64,000 bases of DNA from assembly GCF_029919115.1 (NCBI RefSeq), contig NZ_CP123990.1, forward strand, positions 5,730,501 to 5,794,500, in the 5' to 3' direction. Both the position numbers and the translations under genes were made by a program. How positions within the stretch are numbered: the first letter of the stretch is position 1; each line of letters opens with the position of its first letter. The DNA comes from Variovorax paradoxus. Its GTDB lineage: Bacteria; Pseudomonadota; Gammaproteobacteria; Burkholderiales; Burkholderiaceae_C. Positions 53,501 to 64,000 of the stretch are shown one piece after another. The notes beneath the pieces were generated by a model. The model saw nothing but the letters and a program-made list of their open reading frames with translations. It was not told the DNA's origin and did not search any database.

Positions 53501-56500
53501 CATGGCAACGACTCGCTCGATGGCGGCGCGGGCGACGACCGGCTGTTCGGCATGGGTGGCGACGACGTGCTTTTAGGCGGCGACGGCAACGACTATCTGA
53601 GCGGCGACGGCAATCTCGTGGACGTGGCGCTCGAGTTCAACGGCAACGACACGCTCTACGGTGGCGAAGGCGACGACACCCTGATGGCCGGTGACGGCGA
53701 CAACTATCTCTCCGGCGACGACGGCAACGACACGCTCTGGGGGGGCAGCGGAGACGATGTGCTGCTCGGCGGCGACGGCAACGATTTCATCCGCTCCGGT
53801 TCCGGAAACGACATGATGAACGGCGGCGCTGGCAGCGACTTCTATTACGTCGCGCTTGGCAGCGGCACCAAGCACATCGAGGACGTGGAGGACGGCAGTT
53901 CGAATGTCCTGGTGCTCGAGGGCGGCTTCAATCTCGGCGCGGTGCGTCTGTCGCTGGGGTCGCTGGTGATCGGCGACGCCTCCGGCAGCACGCAGATTCA
54001 CTTGGACGGCGTGGACTACGACGACCTGGCAGGTACCTCGCCAATCGACGAAGTGCAATTTTCCGATGGCAGCCGGATGACGATCGCACAGCTGATCGAG
54101 GCGGTGCCGATCGATCTTCCCGTCACCGAGCAAGCTGACTTCGTGCAGGGAACTTCAGGCCGCGAAGTCATCAACGCCCTGGCTGGCGACGACATGTTGG
54201 ACGGGCGGGCCGGCAACGACCTGCTCGATCTCGGCGCAGGCAACGACATCGCCTATGGGGGCGAGGGCAGCGATACCGTCACGGGTGGGGAGGGCGATGA
54301 CCTCATCTTCGGCGATGGCGGGGCAGACGAACTCGACGGAGGCAACGGCGATGACCGGATCGCCGGCGGCTCGGGCAACGACGTGATCGCTGGCGCTTCC
54401 GGGGCCGACGTGCTGGTCGGCGGCGAGGGCGGCGATGCGATGACGGGCGGCGACGGAAACGACGTGATCGCGGGCGATGCGGGTGCGGATACCCTCGAAG
54501 GCGGCCTCGGCGCGGACGTGCTCGCAGGTGGCGAGGACAACGATATCCTTCTTGGAGGTGGCGACGACGATCAGCTGGCGGGTAATGCCGGCAACGACCA
54601 GTTGGACGGCGGTGCAGGCAACGACGTTCTGGTGGGCGGCGCCGGAAACGACCGTCTTGACGGCAACCTCGGTGCCGACGAATTGTCCGGCGGCGCCGGC
54701 GATGATGAATACCATGTCGACAACGTTGGCGACGTCGTCAGCGAGGCACAGGACGAAGGCCGCGATGGCGTCTTTACCGGCATCAACTACGTGCTGGGCG
54801 AAGACCTCGAAGACTTGCGCATCCTGCAAGGCTCGCAGGCCACCCATGCGACTGGCAATGGGGCGGACAACGCAATCGTGGGCAACAACATCCTTGGCAG
54901 CACGCTGCTCGGTATGGCAGGCAACGACATCATCGACGGCGGCGCCGGCAACGACCTGCTGGACGGGGGCGAAGGCACCGATGTGCTCGCAGGCTTCACC
55001 GGCGACGACGAGTATCGTGTGGACAACGCTGCCGATCAGGTCAACGAGGGTTTCTCGAGCGGGATCGATGCCGTGATCTCCACCGTGAGCTACGCGTTGT
55101 CGAGCAATGTGGAGAACCTCACGCTTACAGGTCCCAAGGCTCTGGACGGCACCGGCAATGCGCTGGCCAACGTCATCACTGGCAACGCGCTGGACAATGC
55201 ACTCCATGGTGAGGGTGGAGACGACAGTCTCACCGGCGGCGCGGGCAACGATGCGCTCGATGGCGGCAGCGGCGCAGACGTGCTGGACGGCGGCGACGGT
55301 GACGACGTGTACATGGTCGACAACGCGCAGGACGTGATCCTCGAGGGAGCCGGTGGCGGAACCGATACGGTGGTGAGCGCGATCAGCTACGTGCTGGGTG
55401 CCGATCTGGAAAATCTCACGCTGGTCGGTCAGGATGCGCGCAACGGCGTCGGCAATGCCGGCGACAACGTCATCGTGGGCAACGAAAACGAAAACCGCCT
55501 GGACGGGGGTGGAGGCGAAGACCGGCTCGAAGGTGGCCTGAACAACGACACCTACGTGGTCGACAGTGCAGGCGATGTGGTGATGGAGCTCGAGGACGAA
55601 GGATTCGATACGGTGGAGATCGGCAGAAGCTTCTCCGTCTCGGAGATCGCGAACATCGAGAACGTGACCTTGACCGGCACGCTCGACATCGATGCCACGG
55701 GCGACGATGGCAACAACGTGCTGATCGGCAACGCTGGCAACAATGTGCTCGATGGCGGCCTCGGCGACGACATCATGGAGGGCGGCGCGGGCGACGACAC
55801 CTACTTTGTCGATGAAAACGACAACTGGGTGACGGAGTACCAGGACGAAGGCGTCGACACGATCGTTCGCAACTACGACACCACTTACATCCTCGATAAC
55901 AACGTCGAGAACCTGACACTTGCGGGCACTGTCTACCGGGGCAACGGCAACAACCTCGACAACGTCATCACCGGCAACGATGCCGACAACAATCTCCTGG
56001 GCCTTGGCGGCAACGACACGTTGATCGGTGGCGCGGGCGCAGACGCGCTGTTCGGTTCGGAAGGTCAGGACATGCTGATCGGCGGCACTGGCGACGACTA
56101 CTACGAGATTGACGATGCCGGCGACGCCATCGTCGAGAACGCCGGCGAGGGCGACGACTTCGTGCGCTCCTCGATCAGCTGGGCCTTGGGCGCGAACGTC
56201 GAAAGACTCGCGCTGGACGGCGCGGACGATCTCTACGCCACGGGCAACAGCCTCGCCAACGGCCTCTGGGGCAACGACGGCAGCAACATTCTCACGGGCG
56301 GACAGGGCAGCGACTTCCTGTCAGGCGGAGCGGGTGACGACATCTATGTGTTCAACGCGGGCGACGGACAGGACACCATCGACAACACCGACGCGCTGGA
56401 ATCGCTCGATACGCTGCGTTTCGGCGCAGGCATTGGCGAGAACGACCTGCTGGCCTTCCAGTCGGGCAGCCACATCTTCTTCAAGATCAAGGGCACATCC

Positions 56501-58492
56501 GACCAGATCGCGTTCCTGGACTACTACGGCGCAAATTCGCAGAGCGGCGGAGTCACTCAGGACCACAAGATCGATCACGTCGAGTTCGCCAATGGCACGG
56601 TTTGGGACCAGGCCATGATCCAGACCGTGGTCGATCGGGCCAACAACAATCACGCGCCCTCCGTCAACAGCTTCCTGCCGACGCTGAAGGCCAGCCAGGG
56701 CAACGCCTTCAGCTACGTGGTACCGGTCAGCACCATCACCGATCCCGACGTGTGGGACTCGGTCATCTACAGTGCGACGCTTCCCAACGGCGATCCGCTG
56801 CCATCGTGGTTGTCCTTCGACGCGCAGACGCGCATCTTCTCGGGCACGCCGGGTGCTGGCGATATCGGAAGCCTGCAATTCGTGCTCTGGGGTACCGACA
56901 ACTATGGCGCCGGTACCGGCATCTATGTCAATCTGAGCGTCACGCCGCCCAATCAGGGGCCAGTCATTGCCGCGCCGCTGGCCGACCAGAGTGTGGCCGA
57001 AGGCACGGCGGTTAACTACACCGTGCCATCGGGCGCCTTCACTGATCCGGACGCGGGCGACAGCCTCAGCTATGCGGCCACGCTCTCGGATGGCTCGCCG
57101 CTGCCGTCCTGGCTCAGCTTCAATGCCAGCACGCGCAGATTCACGGGCACGGTCCCCATTGGCGCGCTTGAGCCCTTGAGCGTGCGAGTGACCGCGACCG
57201 ACCAGGGCGGCTTGTCTATCCAGGACGTGTTCAGCATTGCGGTGACGGTGCAGAACCTCACGCTGAACGGCACCACCTCGGCCGAAACCCTGACGGGCCG
57301 GTCCGGGAACGATGTCATCGATGGCAAGAGCGGCAACGACGTGCTGATCGGCAACGGAGGCAACGATCGGCTGATCGGCGGAATCGGCAACGACACGATG
57401 AGCGGCGGCGCAGGGGACGACACCTACGTCGTGGATTCGGCCACCGATCTCGTGAACGAGAATGCGGGGGAGGGCACCGACGCTGTTGAGTCGAGCGTGA
57501 CATGGGTCCTGGGAACGAACGTCGAGAAGCTGACGCTGACGGGCACGGCCGCCATCAACGGCACCGGCAATGCACTAGACAACGTGCTGACCGGCAACAG
57601 CGCCGCCAATACCCTGACAGGCAATGCCGGCCATGACGTGCTCGATGGTCTTGCCGGTGCCGACACGATGAAGGGCGGGACTGGCGACGACACCTATTAC
57701 GTGGACAACGCCTCGGACGTGGTGACGGAAGTGGCCGGCGAGGGCAGCGACACGGTCCTGTCGACGCTGACGCACACCCTGGCGGCCAACGTCGAGAACC
57801 TGCGCCTCAACGCCACGGGGGCCATCAACGCCACCGGCAACACGCTGGACAACATCCTGTACGCGGGCGCCGGCAACAACATCCTCAACGGCCTGGGCGG
57901 CCTGGACACCGCCTCCTACCTCTATGCGGGTTCGGCCGTGACCGTGAGCCTGGCCTCCACCAGCGCACAGGCCACGGGGGGCTCCGGCAGCGACACGCTG
58001 CAGAACATCGAGAACCTCACCGGCAGCGGCTTCAACGACACCCTCACCGGCAGCGCTGTGGCCAATGTGCTCGACGGCGGCGCCGGCAACGACGCGCTGA
58101 CGGGGGGCGCCGGCAACGACACCTACCGCATGGGCCGGGGACAAGGCAGCGACACCATCGCCGAGAACGATGCCACGGCCGGCAACACGGACGTGGCGCT
58201 GTTCGGCTCGGACATCGCGACGGACCAGCTGTGGTTCAGACAGTCCGGCAACAACCTGGAGGTGAGCGTCATCGGCACGAGCGACAAGTTCACCTTGACC
58301 AACTGGTACTTGGGCAACCAGTACCACGTGGAACAGTTCAGGACGAGCGACGGGCAGTTGCTGAGCGACAGCAACGTGCAGAACCTGGTGCAGGCGATGG
58401 CGAGCTTCTCGCCGCCAGCGGCGGGGCAGACCACGCTGCCAGCGAACTACCAGAGCAGCCTGAGCTCGGTCATTGCCGCTAACTGGCAATGA
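50510..58492 (+). CDS. Giant RTX calcium-binding protein, probably lacking its original N-terminus
   Basis: About 2,660 residues from the ATG at 50510; the frame opens at 50378, but that part overlaps the GH94 scrap. In order: a short leftover N-terminal domain, a first GGxGxD block (51,160-51,300), a Calx-beta-like domain (51,640-51,960), and RTX arrays with a 47-residue composite repeat (52,660-53,640). A linker domain, RTX arrays with a longer YxVDNAxDVVx[10 protein letters not shown] unit (54,150-56,400), two PIG/cadherin-like domains (56,650-57,270), more arrays and a C-terminal ending [10 protein letters not shown] follow. The C-terminus suits type I secretion. It is likely a secreted adhesin or matrix protein. 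Confidence 0.85.
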   Translation: MDGGLFQANGQRQTFTLASAVALAGAKSANVDIRQSSYEDGINDHAFRTYVYQSSGFTLAQGATFVIEADGTRHIEDLAILPFNDDFDFESDSTSSKIGNGYLEPRIDPTGLGRKVVISFDPASKSAVPRVNYTAADFAADKQREIQTYHPATGLAHAAAEMPGLVEDLWTQGITRLLDSQGRVIFHGTAGGDSLGPSKFPSGLYAPLRTALNEKGIALFGGAGNDQLTGGSRNDYLAGGVNDDRLSGGIGNDTYVFQPGDGKDIVLDSDGLGEIVVGGTTLVGGGAAEYKLVGNKQVWTVGSGATEVIYTLDAGGRTLVITGALLGAGSQITVNNFDPSRAVGYLGIRLSTTSKVVLQQDLGPNPFADSAFDPATASGTVNISEGNGKTFVFYLNRPAKAGETLTLALSDLADKFQVILGDSTVPANGAVITLVPGQDRVLVSLIQVGDVEEDGSAQLSASFQDADGSVNSNAWEIALHDAGEAARTYNGDQRALIRGVEVDFEIQPGDPRYNTYKWVAASWGTDGTLNGGTAEADFNDVIDGSSGVDKINGLGGNDALDGLAGNDEINGGEGSDLIGGGSGSDVIHGGAGNDHIFGATGLNVFQRVSPDDQWVPPPGTTLVTQGSNWGVYNNGTNNTVVGGGSLAMDSDGDVMFGEAGDDSVNGGLGGDYLDGGEGDDQLWGHGGNDIIVGGAGADFLMGDGIKDLGFYETLDGTLHGNDFLDGGEGDDTLKGGGADDTLYGGMGADLLWGDDASEQKLEGGFHGEDYLDGEDGDDQLVGGGRDDTLYGGAGNDNIWGDDDSEGNLAGAFHGIDYLDGEEGDDQLIGGGKDDTLFGGDGADFLLGDDSESQLAGSFHGADWLDGEAGNDRLIGGGGDDTLYGGADDDVLVGDDQDESSLASEYHGNDQLDGGEGKDQLLGGGGDDMLYGGAGNDILWGDNEEQKLAGASHGSDYLDGGDGDDILVGGGGDDALTGGEGADELQGDAGAAYLAGQFHGNDSLDGGAGDDRLFGMGGDDVLLGGDGNDYLSGDGNLVDVALEFNGNDTLYGGEGDDTLMAGDGDNYLSGDDGNDTLWGGSGDDVLLGGDGNDFIRSGSGNDMMNGGAGSDFYYVALGSGTKHIEDVEDGSSNVLVLEGGFNLGAVRLSLGSLVIGDASGSTQIHLDGVDYDDLAGTSPIDEVQFSDGSRMTIAQLIEAVPIDLPVTEQADFVQGTSGREVINALAGDDMLDGRAGNDLLDLGAGNDIAYGGEGSDTVTGGEGDDLIFGDGGADELDGGNGDDRIAGGSGNDVIAGASGADVLVGGEGGDAMTGGDGNDVIAGDAGADTLEGGLGADVLAGGEDNDILLGGGDDDQLAGNAGNDQLDGGAGNDVLVGGAGNDRLDGNLGADELSGGAGDDEYHVDNVGDVVSEAQDEGRDGVFTGINYVLGEDLEDLRILQGSQATHATGNGADNAIVGNNILGSTLLGMAGNDIIDGGAGNDLLDGGEGTDVLAGFTGDDEYRVDNAADQVNEGFSSGIDAVISTVSYALSSNVENLTLTGPKALDGTGNALANVITGNALDNALHGEGGDDSLTGGAGNDALDGGSGADVLDGGDGDDVYMVDNAQDVILEGAGGGTDTVVSAISYVLGADLENLTLVGQDARNGVGNAGDNVIVGNENENRLDGGGGEDRLEGGLNNDTYVVDSAGDVVMELEDEGFDTVEIGRSFSVSEIANIENVTLTGTLDIDATGDDGNNVLIGNAGNNVLDGGLGDDIMEGGAGDDTYFVDENDNWVTEYQDEGVDTIVRNYDTTYILDNNVENLTLAGTVYRGNGNNLDNVITGNDADNNLLGLGGNDTLIGGAGADALFGSEGQDMLIGGTGDDYYEIDDAGDAIVENAGEGDDFVRSSISWALGANVERLALDGADDLYATGNSLANGLWGNDGSNILTGGQGSDFLSGGAGDDIYVFNAGDGQDTIDNTDALESLDTLRFGAGIGENDLLAFQSGSHIFFKIKGTSDQIAFLDYYGANSQSGGVTQDHKIDHVEFANGTVWDQAMIQTVVDRANNNHAPSVNSFLPTLKASQGNAFSYVVPVSTITDPDVWDSVIYSATLPNGDPLPSWLSFDAQTRIFSGTPGAGDIGSLQFVLWGTDNYGAGTGIYVNLSVTPPNQGPVIAAPLADQSVAEGTAVNYTVPSGAFTDPDAGDSLSYAATLSDGSPLPSWLSFNASTRRFTGTVPIGALEPLSVRVTATDQGGLSIQDVFSIAVTVQNLTLNGTTSAETLTGRSGNDVIDGKSGNDVLIGNGGNDRLIGGIGNDTMSGGAGDDTYVVDSATDLVNENAGEGTDAVESSVTWVLGTNVEKLTLTGTAAINGTGNALDNVLTGNSAANTLTGNAGHDVLDGLAGADTMKGGTGDDTYYVDNASDVVTEVAGEGSDTVLSTLTHTLAANVENLRLNATGAINATGNTLDNILYAGAGNNILNGLGGLDTASYLYAGSAVTVSLASTSAQATGGSGSDTLQNIENLTGSGFNDTLTGSAVANVLDGGAGNDALTGGAGNDTYRMGRGQGSDTIAENDATAGNTDVALFGSDIATDQLWFRQSGNNLEVSVIGTSDKFTLTNWYLGNQYHVEQFRTSDGQLLSDSNVQNLVQAMASFSPPAAGQTTLPANYQSSLSSVIAANWQ
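52660..53640 (+). repeat. Composite RTX repeat, about 141 bp per unit
   Basis: About seven units of roughly 47 codons, each opening with (F/Y/S)HGxDxLDG, running through GDDxLxGGGxDDxLYGGxGND, and closing with an acidic non-RTX insert (GDD...LAG). Unit starts are near 52662, 52801, 52941, 53081, 53222, 53361 and 53500. Confidence 0.75.
54150..56400 (+). repeat. Long-period RTX repeat (VDNA / NVENLTLTG units)
   Basis: Repeats of about 90-100 codons combine three or four RTX nonapeptides, a YxVDNAxDVVxE strand, a VENLTLxGxxxxxGTGN segment and GNxxxNxLxGxxGND. Single units also occur at 57,280-57,900. Confidence 0.7.
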
Positions 58493-58734
58493 AGCCATCG
58501 CGCGAAACCAGGGGGCCATGCGAGTGCTCGTCGTCCATCAGAAATTCTCTTGGCTCGCCGCTGAGCGACGAATGGAGCGACATCACGCCAAGCGCGCCAA
58601 GGCGCCGTCGGAAATCAGTCGCCGCCAAGCCGAAATCGCCGCGGTGCGCGAGGTGCACGCCAAGCTGGAGACCACGGTGCTGATCGCCATACAGCGAGCG
58701 CGTACCCATGAAAAACCACCGATAGTCGAGTTAT

Positions 58735-59448
58735 ATGTTCATCTCAAAATTTATTGTGCTGCTTGCTTGTTTTTTATTCCTTGACGCAAGCGCAGCCGGC
58801 AGCCAGTTCAACGCCCGACCGGAAACGCAAAAGCACACTGATTGCCTAGATAAATTGTGCCCAAGAGAAATTACTCCAAAGACCGGTCCTTCAGAGGTTG
58901 CCCTCAAATTGAACGGGCATTGGTTCATTGGCCCAAGGAAATATTTCAGTTCAGTCCGCAGTGCTGCCTCGTTCGAGTGGTGGGACCACAAGGCGCTCGA
59001 CCCTTCCGAAAAACGCCCATCAGACGCGCAGCTCCTTGCGCTCGATGGAAAAGGATACGATCTTTCTGTTGAGATATTTCTGCGCTCAAATAGAAAACCA
59101 CCCAGCAGCCATGGCATGTACGACTTGCTGATTGACGCCGAAAAAGAAAGCCGAGTGCTTAGCAAAACAACACTTCGTTCTGGTCTTGAGGTCTGGCGAG
59201 TTCAAGATCAGATCAATGGAGTCGCGCCGGGTCTTTGGTACGTCGCAACGCAGGTAAAGGACGACAATGGCTTGCCACCAGTGGTGTATTGCCGAGACAG
59301 CAACCCTAAATTCGATCGTTGCACAATGGGTTTTATGTGGCAAAAAGACATCTATGCTGACATTCGTTTTCGTGGAAAGCACGGATCTGACTGGCCCGAG
59401 ATCTACAAAGAAATATTCCGCATTCTTCAGCTAATGAAAAGGGCATAA
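58735..59448 (+). CDS. Small exported protein between two RTX genes
   Basis: A 237-residue protein with a signal peptide (MFISKFIVLLACFLFLDASA-A) and two Cys pairs (CLDKLCPR; YCRDSNPKFDRC). I do not recognise the family. The middle (LNGHWFIGPRKYFSSVRSAA; HGMYDLLIDAEKESRV) looks like a compact periplasmic domain. DNA is clearly AT-richer than the RTX genes, a sign of separate origin. It ends 2 nt before the next RTX start, so the two are almost certainly co-translated. Such an arrangement is seen for effector-immunity or secretion-accessory pairs; that role is a hypothesis. Confidence 0.8.
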   Translation: MFISKFIVLLACFLFLDASAAGSQFNARPETQKHTDCLDKLCPREITPKTGPSEVALKLNGHWFIGPRKYFSSVRSAASFEWWDHKALDPSEKRPSDAQLLALDGKGYDLSVEIFLRSNRKPPSSHGMYDLLIDAEKESRVLSKTTLRSGLEVWRVQDQINGVAPGLWYVATQVKDDNGLPPVVYCRDSNPKFDRCTMGFMWQKDIYADIRFRGKHGSDWPEIYKEIFRILQLMKRA

Positions 59449-59450
59449 AA

Positions 59451-62400
59451 ATGACCGTACTGAGTGCACTCGAACTCCAAACACTGGCATCCAAAGAGGT
59501 GCAGGCGCAGGCCGGACAGATCGGGTTTTGGCAAATCTACGAATGGCTGGCAGATTTGTTGGTGACCAAAGGTATTCCGGGCTCTGACCCAACATTGATC
59601 TGGCTGCGCGGCGCAACTGAAGCCAATGCAGGCCGCGGTACGATGGCTGAATTAATTCGTACCTATACGGAGACGCAATATCAACTGCGTTATGGCGCCG
59701 CTGTTCCGAGTGGAAAGATGCAAGAGGCCTCTGACGCAGTCGCTCAGAACTTGCTGGATGACCTGCTCGGAAGAAATCCACCTTGGCCAATTGGTCAAGT
59801 TCCCGATATCGATCGGATCGGCCAAGCCGACGCCACCGCTGTAGGAAGAGTGCTGTTTAACGCCGACCCCCTGGATACTGCGGCCGAAGGGCAGCAGAAT
59901 TCTGCGTGGGCCGGTGCTTTGCTGTTTGGTCCTTTGGGCAATGATCAGACGGGCCGGCTGACGAGCACGGGAAGCAGTACCAGCGGAGTCGATAGTCTCA
60001 ATGACTTGCGCGATGTCCTGTACGCTGCCGTCTCCTACGCAGCTGGTCTCCAGGCCGCCAAGATTTTGTGGCCGGTCCAAGGTCCAGATCAGCGGGGACG
60101 TGACACCGCGACAATGACAGGGACTATCTTCGCTTATATCAGCGGAGGGGGCCCGGCAGGTGACTTGTGGGACATGATCACTCTCGGCGCGACAGGCGCT
60201 GTCGGAAAAGTTTTGAAGGTCATCGGCGATGTAGGGCCCAACGCCTTCCTCGACATGCTGATGGGTGCTGTTGCAGGCAAGAGTCTGATTGGGAGCACCA
60301 ATGACGCTAGCTTCTCCGGCAGAGCAAATACATTCTTTGGCGCGTATGGCGCCGAGATGCTGAAGGTCATCAGCGCAGAACTCCTTCCAACCAGCGCTTC
60401 TGCGCTAGCCGGCAAAGCTCGGACTGACGTCAATGCCCGCGCTGCGCTAGGGGCGCTGAGCATCATCAGCGTGCAAGTCAGCAGTGCCGTCGCAAGTCAA
60501 TTCAATTTATACGATCCGGCAACAGGCCTGGGCATCACTCAGAACTGGATCAATGATCGTGCTGCCTTTACGGCGAATCTCTATACAAAGCTCAACGGAC
60601 TAGGCGGGATCGTCAACGGAAGCGAGAACCTGCGCTTCTTCGACGCTGCAAGCAACACCGATGTGCTCGTGGGCGCAGGGAGTTTCCAGCGCAAGCACTA
60701 TCTTTTCGGTGGGCAAGCCGCGGATGAGTTTAGCGGCCAAGGTCTCGAGGACCATTTGTACGGGGATGCCGGAAACGACACATTGAAGGGACTTGGCGGA
60801 GACGACTACCTTCAAGGTGATGCAGGTGACGACATTCTCGAAGGGGGCTCCGGCAACGACATCTTGAGCGGAGGCAAGGACACCGACACATACAAATTCT
60901 CTGGCGTCTGGGATTCAGATACGGTCATCGATGCCGACGGGGTGATCGAAGTTGTCGGCAGGGGCCGTCTGACGGGTGGCGGCACCAAGAGGATCTCCAG
61001 CACAACCTGGCAGAGCGAAGACGGCCAGGTGACCTACAGTGTCGTGCAAGTGAATGACTCCCGGCGGGATCTCGTCATAGATGTGAAGGACGGAGAAAAC
61101 GAGGGAAGCATCACCATCCAGAGCTGGAGTGAAGGCAAGTTTGGTATCAGCCTCGAAGGTGAGGTCGATTCGCCCCCGAACACAACTCTGTTCAACGGTG
61201 ACTTCAAGAAGGCAGAGGACACCTCAAAGGCCCAATATGTGATCGGTGCCGATGGAAACTATGTTGCAGACGGTGAGGAGGTAGGCGCAGCCGATCAAAT
61301 CACCGGTACGTCTGGAAGAGACCGCATCTTTGGACTTCTTGGCAACGACGCATTGCTGGGACGTGGAGGCGACGATTACATCGACGGAGGTGAAGGTGCC
61401 GACGTGCTCATGGGTGGACTCGGCGCCGATACGCTTATCGGTGGCAGCGGCCACGACATGATTTACGGATCCAGCAGCGGTGCGCTGTACTACCCCGTAT
61501 CGACCTACTATACCCCGCCCAGCCCGACTATGACCTATGGCTTCGGGCAAGGCTTCTCATGGCAGCAGCAGTCGCCCGGCGTCGACGAAGATGGATTCTG
61601 GCTTCGCTACCTTACTTCCACTGTTCAGCGAGATGCCGAAATCGAGGATGAGGGTAACTTTATCGACGCCGGAGGCGGGCTGGATTGGGTTCTGGCGGGC
61701 ACGGGGTCGGATGTGGTGCATGGCGGAGACGATGCCGACGACATCTATGGGCTCGCCGGAAGGGACAAGCTATACGGCGATGCCGGAGCCGATCGCATCT
61801 TCGGTGACGGATCGGTAGTCTCTGATCAAGAACTTATCAGAACCGATGCCACTCTCCACGGAGCCGACCTGATCGTTGGTGGTGGCGGCAACGATATCCT
61901 CATCGGCCAAGGAGGTGACGACACGCTCTACGGCGGCAATGATGACGACAAGGTGTACGGCGATGATCGCAACACCGATGACACGCCAATCGCGATTCAT
62001 GGCAAGGACTATCTCGACGGCGGCGCTGGCATCGACCAGTTATGGGGTGGAGGTGAAGACGACACCCTGTTCGGTGGCACCGAAAACGACAAACTGTGGG
62101 GCGATGACGAAACCGACGTCAAGCTGGTCGGCGCCGCTCACGGTGATGACCGGCTCGACGGCGAAGCTGGGGACGACGAGCTTGTCGGCGGAGGCAAGGA
62201 CGACGTTCTATACGGTGGAGCCGACAACGACAAGCTATGGGGCGACGCGAAGTCACCGGGCGCACTTGCAATTGAGTTTCAGGGCAACGACTTTCTTGAC
62301 GGCCAAGAAGGGAACGACGATCTCTACGGAGGCGGTGGCAACGACCAGCTGTATGGTGGCTCTGGCGCCGACGTTCTGCAGGGTGGAACAGGGCGTGACC

Positions 62401-64000
62401 TAATTTCGGGTGGAGCGGGTGCCGATACCATCAAGCTGGATGGGGGGGCGGTCGGTGACGACAGCATATTGTTTGGTAGAGGCGACGGTCATGACGTGAT
62501 CCAACCGGGGCCGGATGGTGTCGGCACTCCAGCGAGCACTATTAATCTGGGGCCTGGGCTGACTCTTACTAGTTTAAAGGTCTATCGGCCAAGCGGCAGC
62601 ACATTGAGCGATGCATATCTCGTGCTGGATTTCGGTGACGGTGATCAGATCGAAATTCAGTCAGGTGCAGCCGCGGGCCTCGAGGGCCTCGCCTTCGCAA
62701 ACGGGACATCATTGAGCATGGAAGCACTGTTGAACATGACGGTTGCCTCCGGGACAAGCGGCGACGATATTGTCAACGGCACAGGCTATGTGGATGTGTT
62801 AGACGGAGGTGATGGCGCCGACCAGTTGCAGGGCTTTAGCGGCGATGACCAGCTCACCGGTGGTGGCGGACGCGACGTATTGATTGGTGGCAAGGGCAAC
62901 AACACTTACGTGTTTGCTCCCGGCAGCGGCTCGGATCTTCTTCGTCCGACCGAGACCGAACAAGCGATACTGCGATTCGATGGCGTCCAAGTATCGGGCC
63001 TTCGCACCTCTCTGATTGGCAACGATCTTGTGATCCAGGCCGGTTCCGGTGATCTGGTGCGCATTGAAGGCTATGCCACTGCGGCAATTGGAACGACGTG
63101 GACCGTGGAAGCGGGCGGCCAGAGTCTTTCTCTCCAAGCACTGGTAGCCGCCGCCGCGCCCGTCGAACTCTCGCAATCATTGACAGATCGCAAGCAGAGG
63201 TTCGTCGATGATCAACTCGTCCAGCTGCAAACCACAGCGCAGTTTTATCAGTATCAGGAATGGGGATCGCCCCTCGGCGGTGCAGGAGTACCAGCCGCAG
63301 TGAGGCAGGTGAGCCGGCAATTGGTGGCTAATGAGACATACCGTCATTCCAGCTATCTGTCCCTGACGCCGTACACATACACGATCGGCACCACAACAAC
63401 CAATCCGGTCTACGCAGAAGCCGATCCAATTCAACCCACGAGTGGCAAGATCATTACTTGGGGCAATCTCCCGACACTCGCGCAGTACTATTCGCCCACA
63501 GGTGGCTATTACGAATTGCCAGCTTCCTACGTGCCGGTCTATGGAACTGACGGCAACGGACAGCAAACTCAGCTGGGGTGGTACGTCGCTAACGAAGCGC
63601 CGGTCGCGGCTCCAAGTTCAAGGCTTGTTGGTTGGCAGACTACCTATTCGGAACAGACGATCACTGTCTCTGCGGGCACGGCGACTCAACTGCTCATTAA
63701 GGGTACTGCAGGCGCAGATGAAGTCCGTCCGGAGCCCGGAGCTTGGACGCTTGATACCCTCTTCAGAGGAGTGATCGAAACTGGAGCTGGCAATGACCGC
63801 ATCCTGCTTGCGACAGGGAACACAGATGCCGAGAGCGCTGATCTTGATCGCACCAAGGATTGGGGCAGCGTCCTCCCCGGTGTCGCTATTGATTACATGG
63901 CTGCAAGCTTTCGGCCGCGCGGTCTCGGCGCTTGGATCGATGCCGGCGAGGGCGATGATGAAGTCGTCGGATCGGATGCAAACGATGTGATCATCGGCGG
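59451..64000 (+). CDS. Giant RTX calcium-binding protein (partial, runs off window)
   Basis: At least 1,516 codons with no stop by the window end. The start MTVLSALELQTLASKEVQAQ is 2 nt after the preceding gene. Residues 1-400 form a non-repetitive N-terminal domain (WLADLLVTKGIPGSDPTLIW; SYAAGLQAAKILWPVQGPDQ; LGATGAVGKVLKVIGDVGPN) that may carry the biological activity. RTX arrays follow from about 60,690 (GDAGNDTLKGLGGDDYLQGD), interrupted by beta-rich spacers. The 47-residue composite repeat of the first RTX protein recurs at 61,850-62,400. No catalytic motif was recognised. C-terminal secretion signal lies outside. Confidence 0.88.
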   Translation, partial: MTVLSALELQTLASKEVQAQAGQIGFWQIYEWLADLLVTKGIPGSDPTLIWLRGATEANAGRGTMAELIRTYTETQYQLRYGAAVPSGKMQEASDAVAQNLLDDLLGRNPPWPIGQVPDIDRIGQADATAVGRVLFNADPLDTAAEGQQNSAWAGALLFGPLGNDQTGRLTSTGSSTSGVDSLNDLRDVLYAAVSYAAGLQAAKILWPVQGPDQRGRDTATMTGTIFAYISGGGPAGDLWDMITLGATGAVGKVLKVIGDVGPNAFLDMLMGAVAGKSLIGSTNDASFSGRANTFFGAYGAEMLKVISAELLPTSASALAGKARTDVNARAALGALSIISVQVSSAVASQFNLYDPATGLGITQNWINDRAAFTANLYTKLNGLGGIVNGSENLRFFDAASNTDVLVGAGSFQRKHYLFGGQAADEFSGQGLEDHLYGDAGNDTLKGLGGDDYLQGDAGDDILEGGSGNDILSGGKDTDTYKFSGVWDSDTVIDADGVIEVVGRGRLTGGGTKRISSTTWQSEDGQVTYSVVQVNDSRRDLVIDVKDGENEGSITIQSWSEGKFGISLEGEVDSPPNTTLFNGDFKKAEDTSKAQYVIGADGNYVADGEEVGAADQITGTSGRDRIFGLLGNDALLGRGGDDYIDGGEGADVLMGGLGADTLIGGSGHDMIYGSSSGALYYPVSTYYTPPSPTMTYGFGQGFSWQQQSPGVDEDGFWLRYLTSTVQRDAEIEDEGNFIDAGGGLDWVLAGTGSDVVHGGDDADDIYGLAGRDKLYGDAGADRIFGDGSVVSDQELIRTDATLHGADLIVGGGGNDILIGQGGDDTLYGGNDDDKVYGDDRNTDDTPIAIHGKDYLDGGAGIDQLWGGGEDDTLFGGTENDKLWGDDETDVKLVGAAHGDDRLDGEAGDDELVGGGKDDVLYGGADNDKLWGDAKSPGALAIEFQGNDFLDGQEGNDDLYGGGGNDQLYGGSGADVLQGGTGRDLISGGAGADTIKLDGGAVGDDSILFGRGDGHDVIQPGPDGVGTPASTINLGPGLTLTSLKVYRPSGSTLSDAYLVLDFGDGDQIEIQSGAAAGLEGLAFANGTSLSMEALLNMTVASGTSGDDIVNGTGYVDVLDGGDGADQLQGFSGDDQLTGGGGRDVLIGGKGNNTYVFAPGSGSDLLRPTETEQAILRFDGVQVSGLRTSLIGNDLVIQAGSGDLVRIEGYATAAIGTTWTVEAGGQSLSLQALVAAAAPVELSQSLTDRKQRFVDDQLVQLQTTAQFYQYQEWGSPLGGAGVPAAVRQVSRQLVANETYRHSSYLSLTPYTYTIGTTTTNPVYAEADPIQPTSGKIITWGNLPTLAQYYSPTGGYYELPASYVPVYGTDGNGQQTQLGWYVANEAPVAAPSSRLVGWQTTYSEQTITVSAGTATQLLIKGTAGADEVRPEPGAWTLDTLFRGVIETGAGNDRILLATGNTDAESADLDRTKDWGSVLPGVAIDYMAASFRPRGLGAWIDAGEGDDEVVGSDANDVIIG
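61850..62400 (+). repeat. Composite RTX repeat shared with the upstream RTX gene
   Basis: Three to four units of the HGxDxLDG / GGGxDDxLYGG / NDKLWGD type, the same pattern as at 52,660-53,640, here diverged to AHGDDRLDG and FQGNDFLDG openings. Confidence 0.65.

Noticed and set aside
51047..58519. Series of long minus-strand frames rich in Val, Ala and Ser-Pro repeats opposite the RTX gene.
   Set aside because: They mirror the repetitive RTX codons and are not independent genes.
58473..58784. A 103-codon plus-strand frame between the first RTX gene and the small exported protein.
   Set aside because: Overlaps both neighbours, lacks a ribosome site and likeness, and ends inside the next gene's signal-peptide region in another frame.

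Overview
The window is a GC-rich stretch, roughly 60-65 percent by eye. Its gene families and protein wording point to a Betaproteobacterium of the Burkholderiales, most like Comamonadaceae such as Variovorax; this taxonomic call is an inference from sequence style, not a search result. Conjugation and partition genes lie next to metabolic, quorum-sensing and signalling genes, and broken genes are common. That combination suggests a megaplasmid, chromid or integrated conjugative element rather than a plain core-chromosome segment.

Region 1 (1-7.7 kb, minus strand) is a VirB-type type IV secretion operon in the order orf180-virB2-virB3-virB4-virB5-orf80-virB6-virB7-virB8-virB9-virB10, with virB10 cut by the window edge. 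A 53-codon virB7 lipoprotein gene is hidden between virB6 and virB8. Divergent from it (7.9-9.6 kb) is a ParA/IncC-like and ParB/KorB-like partition pair.

Region 2 (9.6-20.1 kb) holds a GlxA/AraC-type regulator with a damaged sensor half and a complete convergent LuxR/LuxI quorum-sensing pair with a lux-box-like site before luxI. It continues with a fused PabAB aminodeoxychorismate synthase overlapping an EamA exporter gene, and an Lrp regulator divergent from a large fused indolepyruvate:ferredoxin oxidoreductase. Region 3 (20.2-25.7 kb) has a divergent tyrosine recombinase whose start abuts one arm of a 16-bp perfect inverted repeat, a methanethiol S-methyltransferase-like membrane protein, and a TetR regulator overlapping a rare alpha/beta-hydrolase-glycosyltransferase fusion.

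Region 4 (25.7-32.1 kb) is mostly gene remnants (histidine kinase, YhcG/DUF1016 nuclease, a frameshifted membrane protein, an ATP-dependent DNA ligase) among a few small intact genes such as a YetF/DUF421 protein. Region 5 (32.1-40 kb) is a signalling operon: a FIST-domain sensor, a histidine kinase, a receiver-PAS-GGDEF-EAL regulator and a membrane GGDEF-EAL protein, followed by a lone receiver. It resembles NosP/NahK nitric-oxide to cyclic-di-GMP circuits. Region 6 (40-50.5 kb) has a PHB-depolymerase-like esterase with a ribbon-helix-helix regulator, an IS3 scrap abutting a broken sensor kinase, an M23 peptidase/L,D-transpeptidase pair, a DUF2272 lipoprotein, a complete ISNCY-type insertion sequence, a frameshifted AbiEii-like gene and further fragments.

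Region 7 (50.4-64 kb) is dominated by two giant RTX calcium-binding proteins. They share a composite repeat of about 47 residues and are separated by a small AT-richer gene for an exported protein. The first RTX gene appears to have lost its original 5' end; the second runs off the window. No type I secretion genes, rRNA, tRNA or CRISPR array were seen.
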